A DNA stretch of 61,130 nt from Leucobacter sp. PH1c (GCF_000633415.1 NZ_AYMV01000019.1:1-61130); one strand, 5' to 3'; positions 35,565 to 45,860 are shown, counted from the first letter of the stretch. Program-made: numbers and translations. The notes: generated from the sequence alone by a model not told the origin.

Positions 35565-36518
35565 GTGCCCGTAGTCCCCTCCCGCAGTGAATCCCGCCGC
35601 GGTCTGCTCGCCGCGCTCGCCGCCTACACGCTGTGGGGGATCCTGCCGCTGTACTTCGTGCTGCTCGCGGGCATCAACCCCTTCGAGATCGTCGCGTGGC
35701 GGATCGTGCTCACGCTCGTGTTCTGCGCGATCCTCATCACCGCGATGCGCCAGTGGGACGAGGTGGCTCGTGTGCTCCGCGACCGCAGGCTGCTCGGGCG
35801 CCTCGCGCTCGCCGGCGTCGTGATCTACATCAACTGGCAGACCTACGTGGTCGCCTCGACCTCGGGTCACGTGCTCGACGCCTCGCTCGGGTACTTCATC
35901 AACCCGGTCGTGACGATCCTGCTCGCTGTGCTCCTGCTGGGGGAGCGGCTGGGCCTCGTGCAGTGGCTCGCGCTCGGCGCGACCGTGGTCGCGTTCGGCA
36001 TCATCGCGTTCGGCTACGGCACGTTCCCCTGGGTGGCGCTCGTGCTGGCCCTGTCGTTCGGCTACTACGGTTTCGTGAAGAAAGATGTGGGCGGCCGGGT
36101 CTCGGCGCTGCCCGGGCTGTTCGTCGAGACGCTCGTGCTCACGCCGGTCGCACTCGGCATCCTCGGCGTGCTCGGTGCGACGCGCGGGCTCGACGCATTC
36201 ACCGCCGAGCCCGCGGAACTCGCGCTGCTCGCCTGCGCGGGGATCGCGACCGCCATCCCGCTCCTCCTCTTCGCGGCGAGTGCCCGGCGCATCTCGCTCA
36301 CGGCGCTCGGCTTCACGCAGTACCTCGCGCCCAGCATCATGTTCGCCCTGGGGTGGCTCGTGCTCGGCGAGCACATCCCCGTGGCGCGGTGGATCGGCTT
36401 CGCGGTGGTCTGGGCCGCGCTCCTCGTGCTGTCGGTCGAAACGCTGCGCGGCGCGCGGCGCTCCCGGCACAGCGGACCGGACGGGGACGCGGCGAGCGAG
36501 CCCGGCCCCGGGGGCTAG
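35565..36518 (+). CDS. rarD: RarD-type EamA/DMT family permease
   Basis: 317 residues, ten hydrophobic segments in two EamA halves. RarD signatures: AAYTLWGILPLYFVLL near the start, INWQTYVVASTSGHVLDASL and SLGYFINPVV. Predicted drug/metabolite exporter of unknown substrate. GTG 35565 with AGGAA five bases upstream is preferred; earlier codons lie in the groES terminator. The 166-bp gap after it holds an imperfect 22-bp direct repeat only. Confidence 0.85.
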   Translation: MPVVPSRSESRRGLLAALAAYTLWGILPLYFVLLAGINPFEIVAWRIVLTLVFCAILITAMRQWDEVARVLRDRRLLGRLALAGVVIYINWQTYVVASTSGHVLDASLGYFINPVVTILLAVLLLGERLGLVQWLALGATVVAFGIIAFGYGTFPWVALVLALSFGYYGFVKKDVGGRVSALPGLFVETLVLTPVALGILGVLGATRGLDAFTAEPAELALLACAGIATAIPLLLFAASARRISLTALGFTQYLAPSIMFALGWLVLGEHIPVARWIGFAVVWAALLVLSVETLRGARRSRHSGPDGDAASEPGPGG

Positions 36519-36684
36519 CCTGCCCGGACCCGCGGGCGAGCCTGCCCGGTCCCCGCGTGCGAGCCGGGCCCGGCCCCGCGGCGCGCCCGACCGAGGGTGC
36601 AGAGCGGCGGCCGGGCTGCGCGCGTCCGCTAACGTGGGTGGCGAACGGGGCGGAGCCGGCCCCGCCGACGCGCTGAGGAGCCCG

Positions 36685-37674
36685 ATGACGCCGCTGCCAG
36701 ATTCCTGGGACGAGACCGACCGTCAGATCGCCGCGGTGCTGCAGATCTCGGGCCGCGCGTCGTGGGGCTCGGTCGCGCGGCTGCTCGAACTGCCGGAGCG
36801 CACGGTCGCCCGCCGCGGCCAGCGGCTCATCGACCTCGGCGTCATCAAGGTGTCGACCTACCTCGACGCCACGACGGTATACCAGGCGCGCTCGGTCGTC
36901 GTGCGCCTGCGCACGGCGGCGGGGGAGGCCCGCGCCGTCGCCGCCGCGATCGCCCGCCGTGCCGACGCGTCCTCGGTCTCGGTGCTCGAGGGCGGGCGGC
37001 AGGTCGTTGCGCTCCTCATCCTCGCCGAGCCCGAGCGTGTCGCCGATGTGCTCCTCGACGAGCTCCCCGCGATCCCCGGCGTGCTCGAGTCTGAGGCGAT
37101 GACGGTGCTCCGGCCGTACCGCTCGGGCTACGACTGGATGATGACGAACACGATCCCGCCGGAGGTGCGCGCGCAGGCGGAGGCGGAGACGCTCGCGGCG
37201 CTGCAGGAGGACGCCGAGCCGGTGGCCGATCTGACGGAGCAGGACGAGCGGCTCATCGCGCTCCTCGCGGAGGACGGGCGGATGCCGGCGACGCGGCTCG
37301 CCGAGCGGCTCGGCGCGAAGACGGGCGTGGTGCGCCGGCGCGTCGAGCAGCTCATCGCGACGGGCACGCTGCGCGTGCGCGCGGAGGTGCGCCCCGGGGT
37401 CTTCGGGCTGCGCGTCGAGGCGATGGTCTGGCTCCGGGTGCCGCCCGGCCGGGTCGACGAGCTGGGGCGTCGCCTCGCCGCGGCGGGGGAGGTGCGGTTC
37501 TGCTCGGCGGTGTCGGGGGAGCACCAGATCATGGTCGATGTGCTAGCGCGCGGCGAGGGGGAGCTGCTCGAGTTCCTCTCGGACGTGCTCAGCGAGGTGG
37601 AGGGGGCCGGGATCGGCGATCTCTCGCTCGTACTTGCGCCCGTGCGGCGCGGACCGCTGAGCCTGACAAATTAA
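36685..37674 (+). CDS. Tandem Lrp/AsnC-family transcriptional regulator
   Basis: 329 residues, twice the usual Lrp length. Each half has an HTH (residues about 9-53: TDRQIAAVLQISGRASWGSV; about 184-229: TEQDERLIALLAEDGRMPAT) followed by an AsnC-type ligand/RAM domain (about 70-140 and 250-325). Such double Lrp proteins are known in Actinobacteria and usually control neighbouring transport or catabolic genes. GAGGAG precedes the ATG. The AT-rich region downstream is the obvious target; effector unknown. Confidence 0.85.
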   Translation: MTPLPDSWDETDRQIAAVLQISGRASWGSVARLLELPERTVARRGQRLIDLGVIKVSTYLDATTVYQARSVVVRLRTAAGEARAVAAAIARRADASSVSVLEGGRQVVALLILAEPERVADVLLDELPAIPGVLESEAMTVLRPYRSGYDWMMTNTIPPEVRAQAEAETLAALQEDAEPVADLTEQDERLIALLAEDGRMPATRLAERLGAKTGVVRRRVEQLIATGTLRVRAEVRPGVFGLRVEAMVWLRVPPGRVDELGRRLAAAGEVRFCSAVSGEHQIMVDVLARGEGELLEFLSDVLSEVEGAGIGDLSLVLAPVRRGPLSLTN

Positions 37675-37785
37675 ATAGTCCGCCAATCAATTTCCGACAA
37701 AGCGAAAAGTTCGACATCGTAATTTCATAATTTGCAATTCTCGGCCAGTCGTGATGGGATGCTCTCAGTCAACGATTGGTCAACA
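37675..37785 (+). promoter_or_regulatory. AT-rich control region upstream of the C26-DUF3830-ABC genes
   Basis: About 110 bp of far lower GC than the flanks, with ATTTCATAATTTGCAATT near its centre. A possible promoter is TTCGAC (37710-37715), 17 nt, TGCAAT (37733-37738). The half-palindromic A/T tracts would suit Lrp-type binding. No terminator is seen after the regulator gene, so read-through is also possible. Confidence 0.45.
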
Positions 37786-38604
37786 ATGCCCACTTCTTCG
37801 CACGCCCCGCTGTTCCGGGATCCGGCCGCCCTCACCGCAGAGCGCGCCCCGATCATCGGCATCACCGTGTGGCGCCGCACGCTCCCCACCTACCTCGGCG
37901 AGCGCACCGATCTCTTCACGCTCGGCGTCGAGTACGCGGCGCGCGTGGCCGAGGGCGGCGGCGTCCCGCTGCTCCTCGCCCCCGTGGCCGACGCGCACGT
38001 CGCCGCGCTCCTCGACCGGGTCGACGGTCTGCTGCTCTCGGGCGGACAGGACCTCACCCGGGCGCTCCGCGGCCTCGGCCCGAGCGACGCCGAGGCGGGC
38101 GACACCGACCCGGAGCGCGACGCCTTCGAGCGCGCGCTGCTGCTCGGGGCGCGCGAGCGCGGGCTTCCCGTCCTCGGCATCTGCCGGGGCCTGCAGCTCA
38201 CGAACGTGGTCCTCGGCGGCACGCTCATCGAGGATCTGCCGCGCAGCGCGGCGCACCCGGCGCAGGACACCCCCGAGGCCTTCCTCGGCGACCGGCACGA
38301 GGTCAGCTTCGCCGAGGGCAGCGCCCTCGCCGCGGTCTACGGCGCCGCGCGGCGCAGCGTGAACACGATCCACCACCAGGCGATCGACGCCGTGGCCCCG
38401 GGGCTCGCCGTCACCGCGCACGCCGCGGACGGCGTCGCCGAGGCGGCGGAAGCGCAGGATCCCGCGTGGCCGTTCCTCGGCGTGCAGTGGCACCCCGAGA
38501 AGCTGACCGCCCCCGACGAGGTCGCCGACGAGGCGCGCCTCTTCTCCGGTTTCGTCGCCTCGGCCGCGGCGTTCGCGGGCCGCGGCGCCGACGCGCGCCG
38601 CTGA
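37786..38604 (+). CDS. Gamma-glutamyl-gamma-aminobutyrate hydrolase family protein (peptidase C26, PuuD-like)
   Basis: 272 residues from ATG 37786; ATG 37759 is an in-frame alternative and neither has a strong ribosome binding site. Class I amidotransferase fold: nucleophile Cys133 in LGICRGLQLTNVVLGG, His236 and Glu238 in GVQWHPE, plus TIHHQAID typical of PuuD. PuuD cleaves gamma-glutamyl-GABA in putrescine breakdown; neighbouring polyamine-type transporter genes suit a related amide substrate. No gamma-glutamylputrescine synthetase or oxidase is present nearby, so the pathway is incomplete here. Confidence 0.85.
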   Translation: MPTSSHAPLFRDPAALTAERAPIIGITVWRRTLPTYLGERTDLFTLGVEYAARVAEGGGVPLLLAPVADAHVAALLDRVDGLLLSGGQDLTRALRGLGPSDAEAGDTDPERDAFERALLLGARERGLPVLGICRGLQLTNVVLGGTLIEDLPRSAAHPAQDTPEAFLGDRHEVSFAEGSALAAVYGAARRSVNTIHHQAIDAVAPGLAVTAHAADGVAEAAEAQDPAWPFLGVQWHPEKLTAPDEVADEARLFSGFVASAAAFAGRGADARR

Positions 38605-38651
38605 GCCCCGGTCCCGAGACTTCCCTCCCACCACCCACGAGAAAGAACAGA

Positions 38652-39122
38652 ATGACGAAGCAGATCTCCCTCACCTTCCCCAGCGGCGCGAAGGCCATCG
38701 CCGAGCTGAACCTCGACAACGCCCCGGTCACTGCCCAGACCATCTGGGACGCGCTCGAGCAGCCCGTCGAGGTGCTCGCCGTGCACGCCGCGTTCGCTGG
38801 CCCCGAGATCATGACCGGTCTGCCCGAGTCGGCGCAGAACTTCGATCCCGAGTCGATCCCCGTCGAGAACCAGACCTGCTTCCCCGCCGCGGGCGACCTG
38901 CTCTGGTACTATCAGGCGCCCAACCAGATGAAGAACATGTCCGAGGATCTCTGGGAGATCGGCGTGTTCTACGGCGACGGCGGCCGCATCTTCGGCCCGC
39001 TGGGCTGGACGCCCTGCAACATCTTCGCCTCGATCACCGAGGGTCTCGACGAGTTCGCCGCCGCGTGCGCGAACACCCGCATCGACGGCGCCAAGACCAT
39101 CACGATCGCTCGCGTGAACTAA
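38652..39122 (+). CDS. DUF3830 family protein
   Basis: 156 residues, soluble. The N-terminal ISLTFPSGAKAIAELNLDNA, TAQTIWDAL and ENQTCFPAAGDLLWYYQAP match DUF3830 proteins, reported as cyclophilin-like folds of unknown activity often encoded beside ABC transporters and hydrolases. Preceded by AGAAAGAAC; lies between the hydrolase and the solute-binding protein and is thus probably part of the same operon. No catalytic assignment can be made. Confidence 0.75.
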   Translation: MTKQISLTFPSGAKAIAELNLDNAPVTAQTIWDALEQPVEVLAVHAAFAGPEIMTGLPESAQNFDPESIPVENQTCFPAAGDLLWYYQAPNQMKNMSEDLWEIGVFYGDGGRIFGPLGWTPCNIFASITEGLDEFAAACANTRIDGAKTITIARVN

Positions 39123-39159
39123 CGCACCACCCCACCCCTCCGTTCGAAAGAAGTCAGTC

Positions 39160-40239
39160 ATGAAAAAAGCAGTGTCGCTTATCGCGATGGCCGGTGCCGT
39201 CGCCCTGGCCCTCACGGGCTGCTCCTCGGGGTCGGCCCCCGAGAGCGGTTCGAAGGATCAGCCCTTCGCTGGCCAGACCATCGTCGTCAACTCCTTCGGA
39301 GGTGACTACGAGGCCACGCTCCAGGAAGCGGTGATCACGCCGTTCGAGGAGGAGACCGGTGCCAAGGTCTCGGTCGTGACGGCGTACAGCGCGGACGCGC
39401 TCGCGCAGCTCACGGCGCAGAAGGGCAAGCCGCAGCTGGACGTCGTGACCTTCTCCGGCGGTCAGGAGGTCGTCGCGGCGGCTGACGGGCTGCTCGCGCC
39501 GATCGCCGAGTCGGACATCGAGGGGGCCGAGGATCTCGTCCCCACCGCGCTCGACGGCGTTGCGCGCGGTGCGGGCGAGGGCCCGGTCATCCAGATCGCC
39601 CCGATGGGCCTCATCTACCTGAAGGATCAGGTCACGACGGCGCCCAGCTCCTGGGACGCCGTGCTGGACCCCGAGTTCGCGGGCCACGTCGCGCTCACGG
39701 ACTTCTCGAACTCGTACGGCCTGCTGACGTTCCTCGCGCTCAACGCGAAGCTCGGCGGCAGCACCGACGACGTGCAGCCCGGCCTCGACGCCGTGGGCGG
39801 CCTGCTCGAGAACAACGACGCCGTCGTCACCGCGACGAGCCCCGAGATCCAGCAGGCGTTCACGCAGCGCGACATCTGGCTCGCGCCGTACGCGCAGGAC
39901 TACGCGTACACGCTCACGAAGGCCGGCCTCAACGTGGGCTTCACGGTGCCCGAGAACAGCCCCGCCTCCTACATCACGGCCAACGTCGTCGCCGGCACCG
40001 GCAACGAGGAGCTCGCGACCGCGTTCGTGAACTACCAGCTGCGCCCCGAGGTGCAGCTCGCCTGGGCCGAGGCGCTCCGCTACTCGCCGACCAACATGAC
40101 GGTCGAGATCCCCTCGGAGTTCTCCGAGGAGGTCATCGCGGGTGAGGACCTCACCGGCCTCGTGCGCTTCGACCCGACCGAGATCGACGCCAAGCGCGCC
40201 GAGTGGGTCAAGGCCTGGAACGCGCTCGTCGCCTCATGA
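39160..40239 (+). CDS. ABC transporter substrate-binding lipoprotein (spermidine/putrescine type)
   Basis: 359 residues. Signal peptide with lipobox ALTGC (Cys21) followed by a Ser/Gly linker, so it is a membrane-anchored extracellular binding protein. TIVVNSFGGDYEATLQEAVI and the AAPMGLIYLKDQV / SWDAVLDPEFAGHVAL region resemble the PotD/PotF-like family 1 binding proteins. Overlaps the first permease by 4 bp (ATGA). Ligand undetermined. Confidence 0.87.
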   Translation: MKKAVSLIAMAGAVALALTGCSSGSAPESGSKDQPFAGQTIVVNSFGGDYEATLQEAVITPFEEETGAKVSVVTAYSADALAQLTAQKGKPQLDVVTFSGGQEVVAAADGLLAPIAESDIEGAEDLVPTALDGVARGAGEGPVIQIAPMGLIYLKDQVTTAPSSWDAVLDPEFAGHVALTDFSNSYGLLTFLALNAKLGGSTDDVQPGLDAVGGLLENNDAVVTATSPEIQQAFTQRDIWLAPYAQDYAYTLTKAGLNVGFTVPENSPASYITANVVAGTGNEELATAFVNYQLRPEVQLAWAEALRYSPTNMTVEIPSEFSEEVIAGEDLTGLVRFDPTEIDAKRAEWVKAWNALVAS

Positions 40240-41105
40240 CCCAGCCGCTCCATCTCGCATCGCGCTCCAGCCGCGGACGCCAGCGTCCGTGGCTGGAGCC
40301 GCTGCTCCTGCTCGCTCCCGCGATCGTGCTCATGCTCATCGGCTTCTTCCTGCCGGTGCTGCAGATGCTCCTCTCCTCCGTGACGAGCGTGCAGGGCGTC
40401 GCGGGATTCTCCCTCGGGAACTACGCCGAGGTCTTCCAGAGCGACTACTACCTGTCGGCGATGGGACGCTCCCTCCGGCTCTCGCTCATCCAGACCGCGA
40501 TCACCCTCGTGCTCGCGCTCCCGCTGTCCTACCTCATGACTCGTGTCTCCGGTCGCGTCTCGAGCATCCTCATGGCCGTGATCATCCTCCCGCTCATGAC
40601 GAGCGTCGTGGTGCGCACCTTCGGCTGGGTCGTGCTGCTCGCGCCGAACAGCTGGCTCGGACAGTTCGCGAAGAGCATCGACCCCGTCGCGTACGGGCAG
40701 GGCCTGCTCGGCACCGAGGCGGGAATCGTGATCTCGATGGTGCAGGTGCTCCTGCCGTTCGCGGTGCTCACGCTCTACGGTGTGATGCAGTCGATCGATC
40801 CGAAGCTCGAGGAAGCCGCACGCACGATGGGCGCCGGATTCCTCCGCACCCTCCGCACGGTCGTCTTCCCGCTCTCCCTCCCGGGGCTCGTCGCGGGCGC
40901 AACGCTCGTGTTCGCGCTCTCCGTGAGCTCGTTCATCACCCCCCGCCTCGTCGGCGGCTCGCGTCTGCCGGTGCTCGCCGGCACGATCTACAACGACGCG
41001 ACGGTGAACCTCGACTGGCCCTTCGCGGCGGCCCAGTCGACCCTGCTCTTCCTTGCGGTCGTGATGCTCATCTTTGCGACCTCCCGCATCGGATCGAGGA
41101 AATAA
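40236..41105 (+). CDS. ABC transporter permease, PotB-like
   Basis: 289 residues with six membrane helices. The EAA loop is LEEAARTMGAGFLRTLRTVV followed by FPLSLPGLVAGATLVFALS, characteristic of the polyamine/iron permease group. ATG 40236 overlaps the binding protein stop; the second permease starts 2 bp after the stop. Confidence 0.9.
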   Translation: MTQPLHLASRSSRGRQRPWLEPLLLLAPAIVLMLIGFFLPVLQMLLSSVTSVQGVAGFSLGNYAEVFQSDYYLSAMGRSLRLSLIQTAITLVLALPLSYLMTRVSGRVSSILMAVIILPLMTSVVVRTFGWVVLLAPNSWLGQFAKSIDPVAYGQGLLGTEAGIVISMVQVLLPFAVLTLYGVMQSIDPKLEEAARTMGAGFLRTLRTVVFPLSLPGLVAGATLVFALSVSSFITPRLVGGSRLPVLAGTIYNDATVNLDWPFAAAQSTLLFLAVVMLIFATSRIGSRK

Positions 41106-41107
41106 CC

Positions 41108-41908
41108 ATGGTCAAAGCCGTCCCCGGCTGGATCCGCGCGGTCGCGGTCCTCCTCGCCATCGCCATCGGCGCGTACATGCTCCTGCCGATCATCGTCGTG
41201 GCGATCTCCTCCGTGAACTCGGAGCGCTTCCTGAGCTTCCCGCCCAAGGGCTTCAGTCTGCAGTGGTACGAGATGGTGCTCACGACCGACACGTATCTCC
41301 AGCCCTTCCTCACGAGCCTCTGGATCGGCCTGCTCGTCACGGCGGTCGCCGTCGTCGTCGGCACCGCGGCATCGATCGCGCTGACCCGATTCCAGATCCC
41401 CGGCTCGCAGGCGATCCTGAGCTTCCTGATGGCGCCGATCATTGTGCCGAGCATCATCCTCGGCATCGCGCTCCTCGCGTTCCTCTCGGTCTACGCGGGC
41501 GGCGCCTCGCTCGGCGGCATCATCATCGGCCACATCGTGCTCGCGATCCCGTACGTCGTGCGCACCGTGTCGGGCGTGCTGCTCCAGCAGGACCGCTTCA
41601 CCGAGGAGGCCGCGCGCACGATGGGCGCGAACTGGTGGCAGCGCTACCTGCTCGTGCTGCTGCCGATGTGCAAGTCCGGCATCTTCGCCGGGGCGTTCTT
41701 CGCGTTCAACATCTCCTTCGACGACGCCGTGGTCGCGCTGTTCCTGCGCAGCCCCTCCGTCGAGACCCTCCCGCTCGCGATCTACGGCCGGCTCGAGTTC
41801 AGCCCGGACCCCTCCGTCGCCGCGGTCTCCACCCTGATGGTGCTCGTCACCGTCCTCGTGCTCATCGGTTTCGAGCGCACCCTCGGACTTGGAAAGGTAA
41901 TGGCCTAA
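41108..41908 (+). CDS. ABC transporter permease, PotC-like
   Basis: 266 residues, six helices. The N-terminal PIIVVAISSVNSERFLSFPP and FSLQWYEMVL are typical of PotC-type permeases; EAA loop EEAARTMGANWWQRYLLVLL. Together with the other permease it forms the membrane channel. Stop shares one base with the ATPase start (TAATG). Confidence 0.9.
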   Translation: MVKAVPGWIRAVAVLLAIAIGAYMLLPIIVVAISSVNSERFLSFPPKGFSLQWYEMVLTTDTYLQPFLTSLWIGLLVTAVAVVVGTAASIALTRFQIPGSQAILSFLMAPIIVPSIILGIALLAFLSVYAGGASLGGIIIGHIVLAIPYVVRTVSGVLLQQDRFTEEAARTMGANWWQRYLLVLLPMCKSGIFAGAFFAFNISFDDAVVALFLRSPSVETLPLAIYGRLEFSPDPSVAAVSTLMVLVTVLVLIGFERTLGLGKVMA

Positions 41909-42963
41909 TGGCTGATCTCGTCATCTCCGGGCTGCGGAAGGAGTTCGGCTCCTCCGTCGCCCTGTCGGAAATCTCACTGGACGTCGCCTCCGGCACGTTC
42001 ATGTCGCTCCTCGGGCCCTCCGGGTGCGGCAAGTCCACGCTGTTGCGCTGCATCGCGGGGCTCGAGACCGTGACGCGCGGCTCGATCCACATCGGCGCGG
42101 AGAACGTCACGGCGCTGCCGCCCGAGAAGCGCCGCCTCGGCATGATGTTCCAGTCGTACGCGCTCTTCCCGCACATGTCGGTGCTCGAGAACGTGCGCTT
42201 CCCGCTGCGCATGGCGGGGGAGGGGTCGAAGGCCGAGCAGCTGGAGCGCGCCGCCCACGCGCTCGAGCGCGTGCAGATGAGCCACCTCGCTGCGCGCAAG
42301 CCCCGCCAGCTCTCGGGCGGTCAGCAGCAGCGCGTCGCCCTGGCCCGCGCGATCGTGTCGCAGCCGCGAGTGCTGCTCCTCGACGAGCCGCTCTCGAACC
42401 TTGACGCGCGCCTCCGCGAGGACATGCAGATCGAGCTGCTCGAACTGCACCGCGAGCTCGGGCTCACGACCGTCTTCGTGACGCACGATCAGGATGAGGC
42501 CATGAGCCTCTCGGATCTCGTCGTGCTGATGAACGTCGGGCGCGTGCAGCAGCAGGGCCGCCCGGAGGAGATCTACGGCGCGCCGAGCACGGTCTTCGCT
42601 GCCGACTTCCTCGGCGCCGCGAACCTGCTCCGCGGCACGGTGACTGACGCGGGAACCGTCAAGCTCGCCGGCGGGCACGAGATCCCCGTTCCCGCGCACG
42701 CGCTCGCCCCGGGATCCGAGGCCGTCGTGGGGCTCCGCCAGGAGGACCTGCGGCTCGCCGCGGGCGCCGACGACGACGCCGTGCTCCCCGTCGACGTCGT
42801 GGCCCCCGTGTTCCGTGGTTCCGAAGTGCAGTACGTCGTCGACTACGGCGAGCAGCGGCTCCGCCTCATCGCGGACAAGCGCGGCGCCGTCGTGCCGGCC
42901 GGCCCCGCGCGCCTCAGCTGGCGCGTGGCCGACTCCTTCGTGCTCGACCCCGCAAAGGTCTGA
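41908..42963 (+). CDS. ABC transporter ATPase, PotA-like
   Basis: 351 residues. Walker A GPSGCGKST (36-44), Q-loop MMFQSYALFPHMSV, signature LSGGQQQR, Walker B VLLLDEPLSNLD, switch His in VTHDQDEA. The C-terminal about 110 residues form a TOBE domain, as in PotA/FbpC importers. Completes a one-operon importer with the preceding three genes. Confidence 0.92.
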   Translation: MADLVISGLRKEFGSSVALSEISLDVASGTFMSLLGPSGCGKSTLLRCIAGLETVTRGSIHIGAENVTALPPEKRRLGMMFQSYALFPHMSVLENVRFPLRMAGEGSKAEQLERAAHALERVQMSHLAARKPRQLSGGQQQRVALARAIVSQPRVLLLDEPLSNLDARLREDMQIELLELHRELGLTTVFVTHDQDEAMSLSDLVVLMNVGRVQQQGRPEEIYGAPSTVFAADFLGAANLLRGTVTDAGTVKLAGGHEIPVPAHALAPGSEAVVGLRQEDLRLAAGADDDAVLPVDVVAPVFRGSEVQYVVDYGEQRLRLIADKRGAVVPAGPARLSWRVADSFVLDPAKV

Positions 42964-43014
42964 ACCGCCCGGCGGGCGCCCGGCGATCGATCGTCGAGCC
43001 CGCCGCTCGGCCCG

Positions 43015-43051
43015 CGACCCGGGCCCGGGAATATCGCCCGGGCCCGGGTCG
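43015..43051 (+). terminator. Hairpin terminator after the ABC operon
   Basis: CGACCCGGGCCCGGG, loop AATATCG, CCCGGGCCCGGGTCG: 15-bp perfect stem followed by TTTACG. The T-run is short. The tail overlaps the -10 of guaB. Confidence 0.65.
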
Positions 43052-43053
43052 TT

Positions 43054-43059
43054 TACGAT
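43054..43059 (+). promoter_or_regulatory. Candidate -10 of guaB
   Basis: TACGAT lies immediately after the hairpin and about 68 nt before the guaB ATG. The -35 would fall inside the hairpin, so hairpin DNA and promoter overlap. Confidence 0.4.
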
Positions 43060-43118
43060 GGAACAAGCGACCCACCACCCAACGGGCCTGCTGAGGACGT
43101 CCGCATCAATACCAGTAA

Positions 43119-44630
<1,512 letters not shown>

Positions 44631-44652
44631 GACTCCCACCATCGGGTCGCCC

Positions 44653-44686
44653 CGGGGCGCCGCGGACTTCGGTCGGCGGCGCCCCG
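44653..44686 (+). terminator. Hairpin after guaB
   Basis: CGGGGCGCCGC and GCGGCGCCCCG form an 11-bp perfect stem with a 12-nt loop, followed by CGGCGTTTCCC. Likely guaB terminator. Confidence 0.5.
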
Positions 44687-44726
44687 CGGCGTTTCCCGTG
44701 CGGGGACACCCCCAGCCAGGGTTCGA

Positions 44727-44732
44727 TAGACT
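44727..44732 (+). promoter_or_regulatory. -10 box of guaB3; leaderless mRNA predicted
   Basis: TAGACT ends 6 nt before the GTG start at 44739, the spacing expected for a leaderless transcript. No ribosome binding site is present between them. Confidence 0.6.
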
Positions 44733-44738
44733 GGGCGG

Positions 44739-45860
44739 GTGAGCAACGAGATCGAGATCGGCCGCGGCAAGCGCGCACGTCGCGTGTACACCTTCGATGA
44801 GATCGGGGTGGTGCCCACGCGACGCACCCGCGACCCCGAGCTCGTCTCGACCGCATGGTCGATCGACGCCTTCCAGTTCGACATCCCGGTGCTCGGCGCC
44901 CCGATGGACTCGGTCATGTCCCCCGAGTCGGCGATCGCGCTCGGCAAGCTCGGCGGCCTCGGCGTGCTGAACCTCGAGGGCCTCTGGACCCGGCACGAGA
45001 ACCCCGAGCCGCTCCTCGCCGAGCTCGCGACCATCACGGACAGCGCGGAGGCCGTGCACCGCATGCGCGAGCTCTACTCCGCGCCCATCCTCCCCGAGCT
45101 GATCCGCGACCGCCTCGGCCAGATCCGCGAGGCCGGCGTCACGGTGGCCGGCGCGCTCTCGCCGCACCGCACCGCCGAGTTCACCGACACGGTCGTGAAG
45201 GCCGGCGTCGACCTCTTCGTGATCCGCGGCAACACGGTCTCCGCCGAGCACGTCGCGCGCGAGGGCCGCGAGCCGCTCAACCTCAAGCAGTTCATCTACG
45301 AGCTCGACGTCCCCGTGATCGTCGGCGGCGCCGCGACGTACCAGACGGCGCTCCACCTCATGCGCACCGGCGCGGCGGGCGTGCTCGTCGGCTTCGGCGG
45401 CGGCGCATCCTCGACGACCCGCGTGACCCTCGGGATCCGCGCCCCCATGGCCTCCGCGATCGCGGATGTCGCGGGTGCGCGCATGGACTACCTCGACGAG
45501 TCGGGCGGACGCTACGTGCACGTGATCGCCGACGGCGGCCTCGGCACCTCGGGCGACATGATCAAGGCCGTGGCCTGCGGCGCCGACGCCGTCATGCTCG
45601 GCGGTGCGCTCGCGAAGGCGACCGACGCCCCCGGCCGCGGCTGGCACTGGGGCCAGGAGGCGCACCACGAGGACCTGCCGCGCGGTCGCCGCGTCGCGGT
45701 CGAGCAGGTCGCCCCGCTCACCGAGATCCTGAACGGCCCGGCGAACGTCGCCGACGGCAGCTCCAACCTCGTTGGCGCGCTGCGCCGCGCGATGGCGACG
45801 ACCGGCTACTCGGAGCTGAAGGAGTTCCAGCGGGTCGGGCTCGTCTACGCCGAGCGCTAA
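44739..45860 (+). CDS. guaB3: GuaB3-family IMP dehydrogenase-related protein
   Basis: 373 residues, no CBS domains. IMPDH/GMP reductase barrel; starts EIEIGRGKRARRVYTFDEIG, as in actinobacterial GuaB3. At the catalytic loop the sequence is GFGGGASSTTRVTLG: Ser225 stands where IMPDH has Cys, so the IMPDH thioester mechanism is not possible. The downstream DESGGRYVHVIADGGLGTSG and HWGQEAHHEDLPRGRR are family features. A cyanobacterial GuaB3 with Cys has been reported as GMP reductase; the role of Cys-less actinobacterial forms is unclear to me. Confidence 0.88.
   Translation: MSNEIEIGRGKRARRVYTFDEIGVVPTRRTRDPELVSTAWSIDAFQFDIPVLGAPMDSVMSPESAIALGKLGGLGVLNLEGLWTRHENPEPLLAELATITDSAEAVHRMRELYSAPILPELIRDRLGQIREAGVTVAGALSPHRTAEFTDTVVKAGVDLFVIRGNTVSAEHVAREGREPLNLKQFIYELDVPVIVGGAATYQTALHLMRTGAAGVLVGFGGGASSTTRVTLGIRAPMASAIADVAGARMDYLDESGGRYVHVIADGGLGTSGDMIKAVACGADAVMLGGALAKATDAPGRGWHWGQEAHHEDLPRGRRVAVEQVAPLTEILNGPANVADGSSNLVGALRRAMATTGYSELKEFQRVGLVYAER

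Noticed and set aside
38490..38500. GuaA-like identity for the 37786 gene because of GVQWHPE
   Set aside because: That motif is shared by all class I glutaminase folds; the absence of a synthase domain and the TIHHQAID motif favour the PuuD/C26 group.
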